Notes: a model not told the origin generated them from the letters alone. Positions 1 through 7,186 are shown, numbered from the stretch's first letter. The stretch is 7,998 nucleotides of DNA from Fidelibacterota bacterium UBA1611 (GCA_002321855.1 DCMX01000237.1:8781-16778), one strand, 5' to 3'. Numbers and translations: made by a program.

Positions 1-126
1 AGTGTCTCTATGTAAAACCATGAGTTTGGAATAATCACGTCTCTGTGCAGGATATTGTGCAATATATTTTTTTGGTAGTGGGTAGTCGAAATCACCCAAT
101 TTATATTTTATTTTTTTTTCAATCAT
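1..126 (-). CDS. queA: QueA, S-adenosylmethionine:tRNA ribosyltransferase-isomerase (N-terminal 42 codons, cut by window edge)
   Basis: The minus strand from the ATG at 126-124 stays open to the window edge. Its 42 codons contain LGDFDYPLP, then IAQYPAQRRDYSKLMVL, the conserved start of QueA (family pattern: DFDYxLPxxxIAQxPxxxRxxSRLLVL). QueA transfers and isomerises the ribosyl part of S-adenosylmethionine onto preQ1 in tRNA, giving epoxyqueuosine at the wobble position of GUN anticodons. The ATG overlaps the ruvB stop by 4 bases (ATGA). It is preceded by an SD-like AAGGA eight bases upstream, inside the last codons of ruvB, which supports this start. The protein begins about nine lysine-rich residues before the usual family start; a TTG at codon 10 would give the shorter form but lacks a comparable SD. 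A run of nine A near codons 3-6 is a possible slippage or sequencing-error site. The catalytic parts lie outside the window. Confidence 0.93.
   Translation of the reverse strand, partial: MIEKKIKYKLGDFDYPLPKKYIAQYPAQRRDYSKLMVLHRDT
92..107 (-). repeat. 16-bp inverted repeat, copy within queA
   Basis: Read on the minus strand this is aatataaattgggtga, encoding part of KYKLGD near the QueA N-terminus. The same 16 bases occur on the plus strand at 1157-1172, just upstream of ruvB, so the two copies are inverted and flank ruvB almost exactly. After the exact match both copies continue with a closely similar stretch (tttcga here, aattcga in the other). A chance match in AT-rich sequence cannot be excluded. 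Confidence 0.5.
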
Positions 127-1145
127 TTAAAAAGTCCTTGTTGATTTGCTTTTACTTTTTTCCCAAGTAATTCAAACGCGGTTTGTTGTGCTATACGACC
201 TCGAGATGTTCTTTGCATAAAGCCTTCTTTAATAAGAAAAGGTTCATATACATCTTCAATCGTTGTTGCATCTTCCCCAATAGCAACTGCCAGTGATTTT
301 ACCCCTACGGGTCCCCCTGAAAATTTTTCTATCAATGTACTCAAAATACGGCGATCCATATCATCAAGCCCGATTTTATCAATTCCTAATTGGTCGAGTG
401 CAACTTTGGCAATATTACCATCAATATATCCATCAGCTTTAACCTGTGCATAATCCCTTGTCCGTCTTAAGATACGGTTTGCAACTCGTGGTGTCCCACG
501 ACTACGGCGAGCTAATTCCATAGCCCCTTCATCATTAATACCTACATCAAGAATATCTGCTGAACGACGAATGATATAAAACAAATCTTCCGGTTCATAA
601 TAATCAATTCGCAATATTACCCCAAATCGGTCACGCAAAGGTGACGTAAGATTCCCTAAGCGTGTTGTGGCTCCAACAAGAGTAAATGGTTCAATATTTA
701 GTTGCACACTCCTAGCGTGGGGTCCTTTGTCAATCATAATATCAATAGTAAAATCCTCCATAGCAGAATAAAGATATTCTTCTACCACGCTATTTAACCT
801 ATGGATCTCATCAATAAAGAAAACGTCTCGATGTCCCATATTTGTTATCATTCCCGCTAAATCACCAGCGCGTTCCAATATTGGACCAGAAGCCTGTTTT
901 ATATTTACATTTAATTCTCGAGAAACAATATTCGCCATGGTGGTTTTCCCCAGTCCAGGGGGGCCAAAAATAAGAACATGGTCCAAAGCATCACCACGAC
1001 CATTTGCAGCTTCAATATATAATTTTAGATTATCTACCAATTCTTTTTGTCCAATAAATTCATCCAGTTTAAATGGGCGTAGTGATTTTTCAACCGCTAA
1101 ATCATCTTCTAACGGAGTTGGGTCATTAATATAAATTTCTGTCAT
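123..1145 (-). CDS. ruvB: RuvB, Holliday junction branch migration DNA helicase (AAA+ ATPase)
   Basis: RuvB forms hexameric rings that, with RuvA, pump DNA to move Holliday junctions during recombination and repair in the cytoplasm. The 340-residue product is full length for the family. Visible parts in order: N-terminal SLRPFKLDEFIGQ (21-33); Walker A GPPGLGKTT (61-69); Walker B FFIDEIHRLN (109-118); sensor 1 GATTRLG (158-164); SPLRDRFG (168-175) with the arginine finger at about R171; sensor 2 GTPRVANR (217-224); and a C-terminal winged-helix domain with GGPVG (277-281) and EPFLIKEGFMQRTSRGR (301-317). I see no missing key residue. ruvA is not adjacent; the upstream neighbour is a transketolase-like gene 88 bases away, and queA overlaps downstream. 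No clear SD precedes the ATG (bases just before it read CGATTCCCAAA), so initiation may be weak, coupled or from a very short leader. Confidence 0.98.
   Translation of the reverse strand: MTEIYINDPTPLEDDLAVEKSLRPFKLDEFIGQKELVDNLKLYIEAANGRGDALDHVLIFGPPGLGKTTMANIVSRELNVNIKQASGPILERAGDLAGMITNMGHRDVFFIDEIHRLNSVVEEYLYSAMEDFTIDIMIDKGPHARSVQLNIEPFTLVGATTRLGNLTSPLRDRFGVILRIDYYEPEDLFYIIRRSADILDVGINDEGAMELARRSRGTPRVANRILRRTRDYAQVKADGYIDGNIAKVALDQLGIDKIGLDDMDRRILSTLIEKFSGGPVGVKSLAVAIGEDATTIEDVYEPFLIKEGFMQRTSRGRIAQQTAFELLGKKVKANQQGLFK
135..139 (-). promoter_or_regulatory. Ribosome binding site of queA inside the ruvB 3' end
   Basis: Read on the minus strand this is AAGGA, eight bases before the queA ATG at 126-124. 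It lies in the codons for the Gln-Gly-Leu end of RuvB. With the ATGA stop/start overlap it suggests that queA is translated from the ruvB transcript by coupling or reinitiation. It is the main reason to prefer the ATG over the internal TTG start of queA. Confidence 0.6.
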
Positions 1146-1153
1146 TTTGGGAA

Positions 1154-1179
1154 TCGAATATAAATTGGGTGAAATTCGA
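1154..1179. promoter_or_regulatory. Operator-like inverted repeat TCGAAT-N14-ATTCGA before ruvB
   Basis: Perfect 6-base arms (1154-1159 and 1174-1179) are separated by 14 bases in the 88-base gap between the transketolase-like gene and ruvB. The left arm ends 8 bases upstream of the ruvB ATG and overlaps the minus-strand TATATT (1162-1157), a possible -10 box. If that -10 is used, transcription would begin only a few bases before the ATG, giving an almost leaderless mRNA. The -35 region is poor, so the promoter is doubtful. The repeat matches neither the Escherichia (CTGT-N8-ACAG) nor the Gram-positive (GAAC-N4-GTTC) LexA consensus. I see no GC-rich hairpin with a T-run terminator here, so read-through from uvrA and the transketolase gene is possible. 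Confidence 0.25.
1157..1172 (+). repeat. 16-bp inverted repeat, copy upstream of ruvB
   Basis: The plus strand reads aatataaattgggtga, identical to the minus strand of 92-107 in queA. In this copy the plus strand would read EYKLGEIRA followed by a stop, resembling the KYKLGDFDY start of QueA, but no start codon or longer homology is visible. The exact match is directly seen; its meaning is unknown. Confidence 0.5.
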
Positions 1180-1233
1180 GCCTAAAGATACAATCTCAAA
1201 TAGGGGGCACCAAGTGTACTTAATTGAGTTTTA

Positions 1234-3558
1234 TTAATATACAGGTAGGGACTCACGGAGTATTTTCAAACGCTTGGGACGATCTTTTGCAAACCTAATA
1301 ATACTGTAGTGGAGACTTTTTTGATCTAAATGGGCTTCAGCGATTATCTCTTCAACACTACCGCCAGTTCGCCAACGGTTATCCCAATCCGGTGAAATTG
1401 AATATTTACCCACAAGTTTATTAGCAATCCATTTTTCCATAAGCATTAGCGCACCATTAGTGATAACCATGGCATCCTGCCATTCTTGTGTAGAAATTAT
1501 GGCATTTCGATATGATTCTGATTGACGTTGAAAGACACCCCAGCTAATAGCTGCTACTACTTTAACATTGGGGCCTTCTTTCTTGAGCCTAGGTAAAATC
1601 TGGACCAATGAATTTGTAGCACTTGTTCCTCGTACAATAACAGTACCTTCCTTTTGTTTGCCTGAATCATAATTTTTAATAAGATATGCGCCTTTTGATG
1701 CATCATAGTGAGATGCCATTCCTAAGATATCTCTATCAGGTATTTTTATCGGTGGTCGAGTAAGATGAAGCGCGATAATGGGGACTTTTGTTTGTAAAGC
1801 TGAGGCAAGAGCTGGAGCTACTTCATTGTGTTCCCAAGGATGAAGGTTAATAATGTGACCGTCAGGAAAAAGCTGGGTAACACCGGGAGCGAAAATACCA
1901 AAATGAGTACGGCTATCTTCGGCCGTTTCTGGACCAGAATGACCTACGACCCAAAGTAAACGACCAATTTTAATCTGAGAATCTTGAGCAATTTGACTAA
2001 AAAGACGTATAATTCCGTATTTTAGATAGCTGAATGAACCGTAAGTGCTAAATGCGCCTATAAATCCATTATATTCCTTATATGTATCTATATTGAAATT
2101 CACAGTGGCTAATCCTGACATCATACCAGCATTAGTAAACTCTGTAATCCCCTGAGGCATAAGAGGGCTATGTGGATTAGATTTCCGGTCAAACATCCCA
2201 AGATCTTCCGCGTTACCGTATCCTTTTGCAAAACCAGAAATATTTGTAGAATCAGCCAAGTCAGCGCTCATGGCAATAAATAGGGGACGACCATAGTTCT
2301 CTTGACTGTATGTATTCAACCAAGATGCAATCTTAGAAAAACCTATGCGATTAGGTGCTTTTTCACCTGGTGATAAAAATAAATCTTTAGGATATTGATG
2401 AAAATCAAAGATTGTTTTATCCTTAAGTGGATTAGATATTGAAATATTACAGGAGGCAATATTTTTTGGAACAGATTCACCAATTTCTACTAACGTATCT
2501 GCTAAATAGTCAACTAAATCTTGATTACTTTCCAAAACAGAAAATACTGTCCTAAAATAAGATCGAGCTTGATTAAGCTGACCTTCCAATGAGTTAGCCT
2601 CTGGGGCACCAAAATCATGAAATTCCACACTATATTTTTTATTAAAATCGAGTTTTGTTTTCCAAAATAATTGGGAATTCCTCTTATGTGGAACACCGTG
2701 CGATTTTTCATCATATATATGGTACCCTCGACCTTTACGACTCTTAGCACAAATCATCTTAGGTATATATTCATGAATGTTGGTAACTAACAGATTGTAA
2801 TAGGCCTGTGTAAATTTTTCCCAATTCTCATTATCATCACAGCTCTCTACATGCCACCCCTTCTGTATAAAAAGGGTGTTGGGTGAACCATTAACAATAG
2901 AACTATATGGTCGATTATCAATTCCATAATCGTTCCAATCAACGTAATACACTAAATTGTCTAATCCCAATCCCCAAGCAGAATTGAGCGTTTCGTGGGT
3001 TGCTCCTGTAGTAAGACCACCCTCACCCTCAAAAGCAAACACCTTAACTTCAGGTACTCCTGCTAATTTTAACGCCAAGGCCTCACCTGCAGCAGGCGGA
3101 GAACCATGTCCGCTAGGCCCTGTATTAAATTTAAAAAATAGAGTTTTACCTTCCATTTCTGCATGGCCAGGTAAACCTTTATTACGTCGTAAGGTTAGAA
3201 GATCTTCAAAGGTCAATTGGTATTCTTCACCTCGAAGATTCAAATATTTTTTTTCTCCAGTTTGACGATATTTTATTCTTAGCGCTTCATTTAAAACGGC
3301 TAATGTACCATATACCATAGGGTTATCATGACCTGCAACCAATATAAATCTATCTGCGAACCGCTTACCTGCCTCTCGAATGTCCCATCGCATGGCTCCA
3401 GATAAAAGGGTAATAATCATTCCATGAACTTTGGAGCGAGACCCCCCTGGATGCCCACTCTGACTTAGATTTAGCATGATATCAATACATTGATCAATTA
3501 GATCTTTCGTGGTCTCCCAATATGTAAAATATCGACCTAATTCTTCTGGGGATCTCAT
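1234..3558 (-). CDS. Transketolase-like thiamine diphosphate enzyme, long divergent form
   Basis: Transketolases move two-carbon ketol units between sugar phosphates in the pentose phosphate pathway. All three domains are visible. The PP domain (about 1-320) has SGHPGGS (34-40), AGHDNP (75-80), LPGHAE (129-134), TGPSGHG (146-152), GEG (178-180) with N209 as the second metal ligand region, and SHGVP (286-290). The Pyr domain (about 400-605) has MSADLADSTN (430-439), ITEF with catalytic E473, VVGHSG (537-542), EDSRTH (547-552) and LTRP (599-602). The C-terminal domain has ISWGVFQRQSESYR (671-684). Aligned by motif to E. coli TktA, His26, His66, His100, His261, Glu411, His461, Asp469, His473 and Arg520 all have counterparts. 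Oddities are 774 residues against about 660-680 usually, with the extra length spread along the protein, and GEG in place of GDG. The ATG overlaps the uvrA stop by 4 bases; upstream is a weak purine-rich stretch (AAGAGAAAG). The sugar substrate cannot be read from the sequence; dihydroxyacetone synthase-like or other activity is possible. Confidence 0.88.
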   Translation of the reverse strand: MRSPEELGRYFTYWETTKDLIDQCIDIMLNLSQSGHPGGSRSKVHGMIITLLSGAMRWDIREAGKRFADRFILVAGHDNPMVYGTLAVLNEALRIKYRQTGEKKYLNLRGEEYQLTFEDLLTLRRNKGLPGHAEMEGKTLFFKFNTGPSGHGSPPAAGEALALKLAGVPEVKVFAFEGEGGLTTGATHETLNSAWGLGLDNLVYYVDWNDYGIDNRPYSSIVNGSPNTLFIQKGWHVESCDDNENWEKFTQAYYNLLVTNIHEYIPKMICAKSRKGRGYHIYDEKSHGVPHKRNSQLFWKTKLDFNKKYSVEFHDFGAPEANSLEGQLNQARSYFRTVFSVLESNQDLVDYLADTLVEIGESVPKNIASCNISISNPLKDKTIFDFHQYPKDLFLSPGEKAPNRIGFSKIASWLNTYSQENYGRPLFIAMSADLADSTNISGFAKGYGNAEDLGMFDRKSNPHSPLMPQGITEFTNAGMMSGLATVNFNIDTYKEYNGFIGAFSTYGSFSYLKYGIIRLFSQIAQDSQIKIGRLLWVVGHSGPETAEDSRTHFGIFAPGVTQLFPDGHIINLHPWEHNEVAPALASALQTKVPIIALHLTRPPIKIPDRDILGMASHYDASKGAYLIKNYDSGKQKEGTVIVRGTSATNSLVQILPRLKKEGPNVKVVAAISWGVFQRQSESYRNAIISTQEWQDAMVITNGALMLMEKWIANKLVGKYSISPDWDNRWRTGGSVEEIIAEAHLDQKSLHYSIIRFAKDRPKRLKILRESLPVY

Positions 3559-6398
3559 GCTGCTTTCTCTTTATTTCGTAGTATTTGAGATAAAAATAAA
3601 CCAGTATACGATTCTTTTATTATTGCAATATCCTCAGGAGTACCAGTAGCCACTACAGTTCCACCTTCATTACCCCCCTCCGGCCCTAAATCAATAATCC
3701 AATCAGAGGTTTTAATAACATCTAGATTATGCTCTATTACTATAACTGTGTTTCCCTTTTCTACCAATTTTTGTAATACATTTAATAACATACGGATATC
3801 TTCAAAATGTAAACCAGTAGTGGGCTCATCTAAGATATACATTGTTTTAGCTACACTGACCTTAGAAAGTTCCGTGGATAGTTTAACCCGCTGAGCTTCT
3901 CCGCCTGATAACGTTGTAGCTTGTTGACCTAAATGAATATAGCCTAATCCCACATCAGAGAGCGTTTGTAGTTTTTTCTTTATTAAAGGGATATTTTTAA
4001 AAAATTCCAAAGCATTTGTAACTGGTAAATCCAAAACATCTGCAATGGACTTTCCACGATATTTTATTTCCAGGGTTTCCCGGTTATATCGTTTACCTTC
4101 GCACACTTCACATGTTACATACACATCGGGTAAAAAATTCATTTCAATCTTAATAATCCCATCACCTTGGCAGGATTCACAACGACCTCCTCTTACATTG
4201 AATGAAAACCGACCAGGTTTATATCCTCTGATTTTTGATTCTGGTAGCTTAGCAAATAAATCACGAATGTGCGTAAAAACACCTGTATAGGTGGCCGGAT
4301 TTGACCTAGGTGTACGACCTATAGGGTTCTGGTTAATCTCTATCACTTTATCCAACAATGTCGAACCATCTAAAGAATCATGTGGTAATGGATAGGCTCT
4401 GGCATTATTTAATTTCTTAGCAAGTATGGGAAATAAGGTTTCGTTTATTAGCGAGCTTTTACCACTACCAGACACACCAGTGACCACAATAAATCGACCT
4501 AATGGAAAATCCACATTTATTTTTTTAAGGTTATTTCCCGTAGCACCTTTTAAAGTTAAAAGTCCGGATTTAGCATTGCGCCGTAGTTTTGGGGTTTTGA
4601 TCTCTTTTTTCCCAGATAAATATTGCCCAGTAAGCGAATTTTTCACATTAAGTAATTTTTTTGGCACACCAGCATAAATAACATTCCCCCCAGACTTGCC
4701 GGCTCCCGGTCCCAAATCTATAATATAATCAGACGCTTTCATTGTTTCTCGATCGTGTTCAACCACTATAATGGAATTCCCAATATCTCGAAGAGTTTTC
4801 AATGTTTTAAGTAATCGGTGATTATCCCTGGGGTGTAAACCAATAGATGGTTCATCCAAAATATATAGAACCCCCATAAGTTGAGAACCAATTTGAGTGG
4901 CCAAACGTATACGCTGTGCTTCACCCCCTGAAAGTGTAACAGCAGAACGTTCCAACGTGAGATAACTCAGGCCCACATTTATAAGAAAACCGAGTCGCTG
5001 ATGGATCTCATTCAAGATTTGCCCTGCAATGGCCTTTTCCATTCTTGTTATAGAAAGTCCATTAAAAAAAGTCTGAAGTTCCGTGATAGACATAGCCGAT
5101 AATTCTCCTATGTGTATTCCGCCAATCCTCACCCCTAGACTTTCTCTATTGAGCCTGGCCCCATGACATTTAGAGCAAGGACTCATGCTCATAAACTGTT
5201 CGATCCATTCCCGAATACCTGAAGATTTTGTTTGCTTGTAACGACGTACTAAATTGGGGATTGCTCCTTCCCAGCCACCAGTATAAGTACCGGTCCAACG
5301 TTCGGAGCTATACTGCATTTTAAATTTATTTTCGCCGGTTCCAAAAAGAAGAACCTGTCGCACATCTGAACTAAGCTTAATCCATGGAGTTGTAAAGTTG
5401 AACCCCAAATGCCGAGATAGACTTTTAAGAATGCTACCATACCAGTTTCCTCTTGGTTGTTCACCTAATGATGCAATGGCGCCTTGAATTAATGATTTAT
5501 GTTTGTCTGGGACCAGAAGTTCCGGGTTTACTTCCATATGAGAACCAAGACCATCACATTTAGAACAAGCACCATAAGGAGAATTAAATGAGAACATTCG
5601 TGGTGTCAGCCCTTCCATGCTGACTTCACAATCAGGGCAGGAAAAATGTTCGCTGAAAAGATGTTCTTTATCTGGAAGCTCGTGAATAATCAATAATCCG
5701 TTACTAATTTTCAAAGCAAGTTCCACAGATTCTGTCAATCGTTCATGCATTGACTTTTTTAGGATTATCCGATCTATCACTACTTCAATTGAATGTTTTT
5801 TATTTTTATTCAAAAGAATTTTATCATTGACTGTAAATATTTTTCCGTTAACGCGAATTCGCAAGAATCCCTTCCTGGAAATTCTTTCAATAACGCGTTT
5901 ATGTTCGCCTTTCCTACCTCGTATCAAAGGGGAAAGAACATGAATTCTTGTTCCCACTTTGAATTTGTGGATTATATCTACAATCTGTTGAACCGTTTGT
6001 TTCTGAATTCGTTTTCCACATTTCCAGCAGTGTGGCAAGCCTATATGAGCAAAAAGTAAGCGCAAATAGTCATGAATTTCTGTAACTGTCCCTACCGTAG
6101 AGCGTGGATTACGAGCGGTAGCTTTTTGTTCGATAGAAATAGCAGGAGAAAGACCCTCGATGGCATCCATATCGGGTTTTTCCATCAAACCTAAAAATTG
6201 TCTAGCGTATGATGATAAGGATTCTACATAACGACGTTGTCCTTCGGCATATATAGTATCAAAAGCCAGTGAAGATTTCCCCGAACCGGACAACCCTGTA
6301 ATCACCACCAACTTATCACGAGGAATAGTAACATCAATATTTTTTAGATTGTGCTGTCGGGCACCTTTTATTATGATTTTATCATTAGGTCTGGTCAT
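3555..6398 (-). CDS. uvrA: UvrA, excinuclease ABC subunit A
   Basis: UvrA is the damage-recognition ATPase of nucleotide excision repair; the dimer scans DNA with UvrB and loads it at lesions. At 947 residues it is full length. First ABC module: Walker A GLSGSGKSS (35-43), signature LSGGEAQR (489-496), Walker B LYILDEP (511-517) and EHDR (547-550). Second module: Walker A GVSGSGKSS (641-649), LSGGEAQR (830-837), YILDEPTTGLH (854-864) and EHN (889-891). Cysteine pairs for zinc are present: CWKC (124-127), CPDC (254-257) with CSKC (278-281), CSKC (408-411), and CESC (740-743) with CEVC (763-766) in the C-terminal finger that contacts DNA. No key residue is missing. The start is backed by a GGAG eight bases upstream. 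It heads the minus-strand cluster, overlaps the transketolase-like gene by 4 bases, and diverges from yqgE/algH. No LexA box of a well-known type is visible upstream. Confidence 0.99.
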   Translation of the reverse strand: MTRPNDKIIIKGARQHNLKNIDVTIPRDKLVVITGLSGSGKSSLAFDTIYAEGQRRYVESLSSYARQFLGLMEKPDMDAIEGLSPAISIEQKATARNPRSTVGTVTEIHDYLRLLFAHIGLPHCWKCGKRIQKQTVQQIVDIIHKFKVGTRIHVLSPLIRGRKGEHKRVIERISRKGFLRIRVNGKIFTVNDKILLNKNKKHSIEVVIDRIILKKSMHERLTESVELALKISNGLLIIHELPDKEHLFSEHFSCPDCEVSMEGLTPRMFSFNSPYGACSKCDGLGSHMEVNPELLVPDKHKSLIQGAIASLGEQPRGNWYGSILKSLSRHLGFNFTTPWIKLSSDVRQVLLFGTGENKFKMQYSSERWTGTYTGGWEGAIPNLVRRYKQTKSSGIREWIEQFMSMSPCSKCHGARLNRESLGVRIGGIHIGELSAMSITELQTFFNGLSITRMEKAIAGQILNEIHQRLGFLINVGLSYLTLERSAVTLSGGEAQRIRLATQIGSQLMGVLYILDEPSIGLHPRDNHRLLKTLKTLRDIGNSIIVVEHDRETMKASDYIIDLGPGAGKSGGNVIYAGVPKKLLNVKNSLTGQYLSGKKEIKTPKLRRNAKSGLLTLKGATGNNLKKINVDFPLGRFIVVTGVSGSGKSSLINETLFPILAKKLNNARAYPLPHDSLDGSTLLDKVIEINQNPIGRTPRSNPATYTGVFTHIRDLFAKLPESKIRGYKPGRFSFNVRGGRCESCQGDGIIKIEMNFLPDVYVTCEVCEGKRYNRETLEIKYRGKSIADVLDLPVTNALEFFKNIPLIKKKLQTLSDVGLGYIHLGQQATTLSGGEAQRVKLSTELSKVSVAKTMYILDEPTTGLHFEDIRMLLNVLQKLVEKGNTVIVIEHNLDVIKTSDWIIDLGPEGGNEGGTVVATGTPEDIAIIKESYTGLFLSQILRNKEKAA

Positions 6399-6406
6399 AT
6401 AGAAAA

Positions 6407-6418
6407 CTCCGATCGGAG
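6407..6418. promoter_or_regulatory. 12-bp palindrome containing the uvrA ribosome binding site
   Basis: The bases ctccgatcggag form a perfect palindrome. On the minus strand its 3' half is GGAG, the SD of uvrA, eight bases before the ATG at 6398. Its 5' half (CCUCC in the mRNA) is complementary to the SD, so the RNA could fold into a tight 4-pair stem with a GAUC loop that partly hides the site. The hairpin would be weak; the ribosome binding site itself is well supported, the regulatory reading is a guess. Confidence 0.5.
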
Positions 6419-6515
6419 GTCAAATTTTGTACATCCTTGAATTTACAGATACTACGAAACGTACACCAAAAACGATTTGCAATTATTCCTATACATGCTT
6501 TAAAGCGCTCTTTAC

Positions 6516-6544
6516 TTGACTATCCCAATTATTTATGCCTACTT
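6516..6544 (+). promoter_or_regulatory. Possible promoter of yqgE/algH (weak)
   Basis: TTGACT (6516-6521) is a five-of-six match to the sigma-70 -35 box. Seventeen bases on, CTACTT (6539-6544) is a poor -10; TATGCC (6535-6540) looks slightly better but is too close. If the pair were used, transcription would start at or next to the ATG at 6551, which would explain the absence of an SD there. An alternative upstream pair is TTGCAA (6477-6482) with TTTAAA (6499-6504), 16 bases apart. Confidence 0.22.
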
Positions 6545-6550
6545 TGACAT

Positions 6551-7105
6551 ATGGGTTCATTAAAAAACCATATTCTTATATCTATGCCGCATATGGGGGA
6601 TTCTTTTTTTGGGAAATCGGTAATTTTTATCTGTGAACACGATACTTCAGGGGCGATGGGTTTAATCATTAATAAACCTTTCAAGGAATCTAATCTAAAT
6701 AACATATTTGAAAAGCTCTACGTTGATGATGATAGTCTGTTATCTTTATCAGAAGAAATCTATTTTGGTGGGCCTGTGCTTATAGAGAGGGGTATCATTC
6801 TGCATACTACTGACTATAAATCAGAAGGTACTGTTCGCATTTCTGATGAGTTTGCCATTACTAGCCAAAAAACCATATTGAAAGAATTGCAAAATCAATC
6901 GATTTCTCAATATAAACTCATTTTAGGACATGCCGGGTGGAGTTCGGGACAACTTGAAAGAGAGATAGAGAATGGTGACTGGCTATTACAATCCACAACA
7001 CAAGATTTCGTGTTTAAAGTACCAGCAGATCAAATGTGGCCCCAGGCTGTAGGCTCTATTGGAGTAGACCTGGATCCTGTTTCAGGTATTGGTGGACAAG
7101 CATAG
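6551..7105 (+). CDS. YqgE/AlgH family protein (UPF0301/DUF179)
   Basis: This small cytoplasmic family is widespread in Gram-negative bacteria. Its biochemical role is not settled; the AlgH name comes from a reported link to alginate regulation in Pseudomonas. The 184-residue product is full length and shows the family pattern throughout: HILISMPHMGDSFFGKSVIFIC (7-28, starting after MGSLKN), CEH (28-30), GAMGLIINKP (34-43), FGGPV (72-76), ERGIILH (79-85), LGHAGWSSGQLEREI (125-139) and W144. There is no signal peptide or membrane segment. The ATG matches the family's usual short N-terminus, but the bases before it (CTACTTTGACAT) contain no SD, so initiation may be leaderless or SD-independent. 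The gene stands alone on the plus strand, divergent from uvrA and convergent with the SulP-like gene, and the neighbours do not suggest a specific job. Confidence 0.95.
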   Translation: MGSLKNHILISMPHMGDSFFGKSVIFICEHDTSGAMGLIINKPFKESNLNNIFEKLYVDDDSLLSLSEEIYFGGPVLIERGIILHTTDYKSEGTVRISDEFAITSQKTILKELQNQSISQYKLILGHAGWSSGQLEREIENGDWLLQSTTQDFVFKVPADQMWPQAVGSIGVDLDPVSGIGGQA

Positions 7106-7186
7106 GATAAATCCTTATATATTTTAAATAATTACCTTGAAAATCCGCCCTTTTAAATTAGTTGTCCGCTTTATTTCTAACTGACA
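7106..7186. other. Convergent gap between yqgE/algH and the SulP-like gene
   Basis: The 81 bases are very AT-rich. Two genes end here from opposite sides, so terminators would be expected, but I see no GC-rich stem followed by a T-run in either direction. Termination may be Rho-dependent or use a weak AT-rich hairpin. Confidence 0.5.

Larger units (their letters stand above)
6399..6550. other. Divergent intergenic region between uvrA and yqgE/algH
   Basis: These 152 bases must hold the promoters for uvrA (leftward) and yqgE/algH (rightward) if each has its own. Visible elements are the SD palindrome at 6407-6418, a second 10-bp palindrome GCTTTAAAGC at 6497-6506, and a plus-strand TTGACT at 6516-6521. 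I searched by eye for CTGT-N8-ACAG and GAAC-N4-GTTC LexA boxes and found no good match. No strong promoter for uvrA stands out, and no open reading frame of note lies here. Confidence 0.6.

Noticed and set aside
111..119. Programmed frameshift at the nine-A run in queA
   Set aside because: The frame continues correctly through the run into conserved QueA sequence, so there is no sign that a shift is needed.
1..122. Treating the left edge as non-coding sequence downstream of ruvB
   Set aside because: The minus strand encodes a clear QueA N-terminus starting at 126 with an SD and ATGA overlap.
937..1134. Plus-strand reading frame opposite ruvB
   Set aside because: It is antisense to the conserved N-terminal half of RuvB and its translation resembles no family I know. 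The same holds for the plus-strand frames at 2957-3265, 4045-4290, 4426-4677, 5793-6059 and 7800-7985.
1180..1233. Rho-independent terminator after the transketolase-like gene
   Set aside because: CTCAA and TTGAG could pair across a loop of more than 20 bases, but the stem is short and AT-rich and no T-run follows.
2514..2750. Minus-strand small frame inside the transketolase-like gene
   Set aside because: Out-of-frame shadow of a well-supported gene, with no own start signal or recognisable protein. The minus-strand frame at 5249-5464 within uvrA is rejected for the same reason.
6430..6470. LexA/SOS box upstream of uvrA (minus-strand CTGTAAATTCAAGG... region)
   Set aside because: A CTGT is present but no ACAG occurs at the right spacing, and no GAAC-N4-GTTC match is seen.
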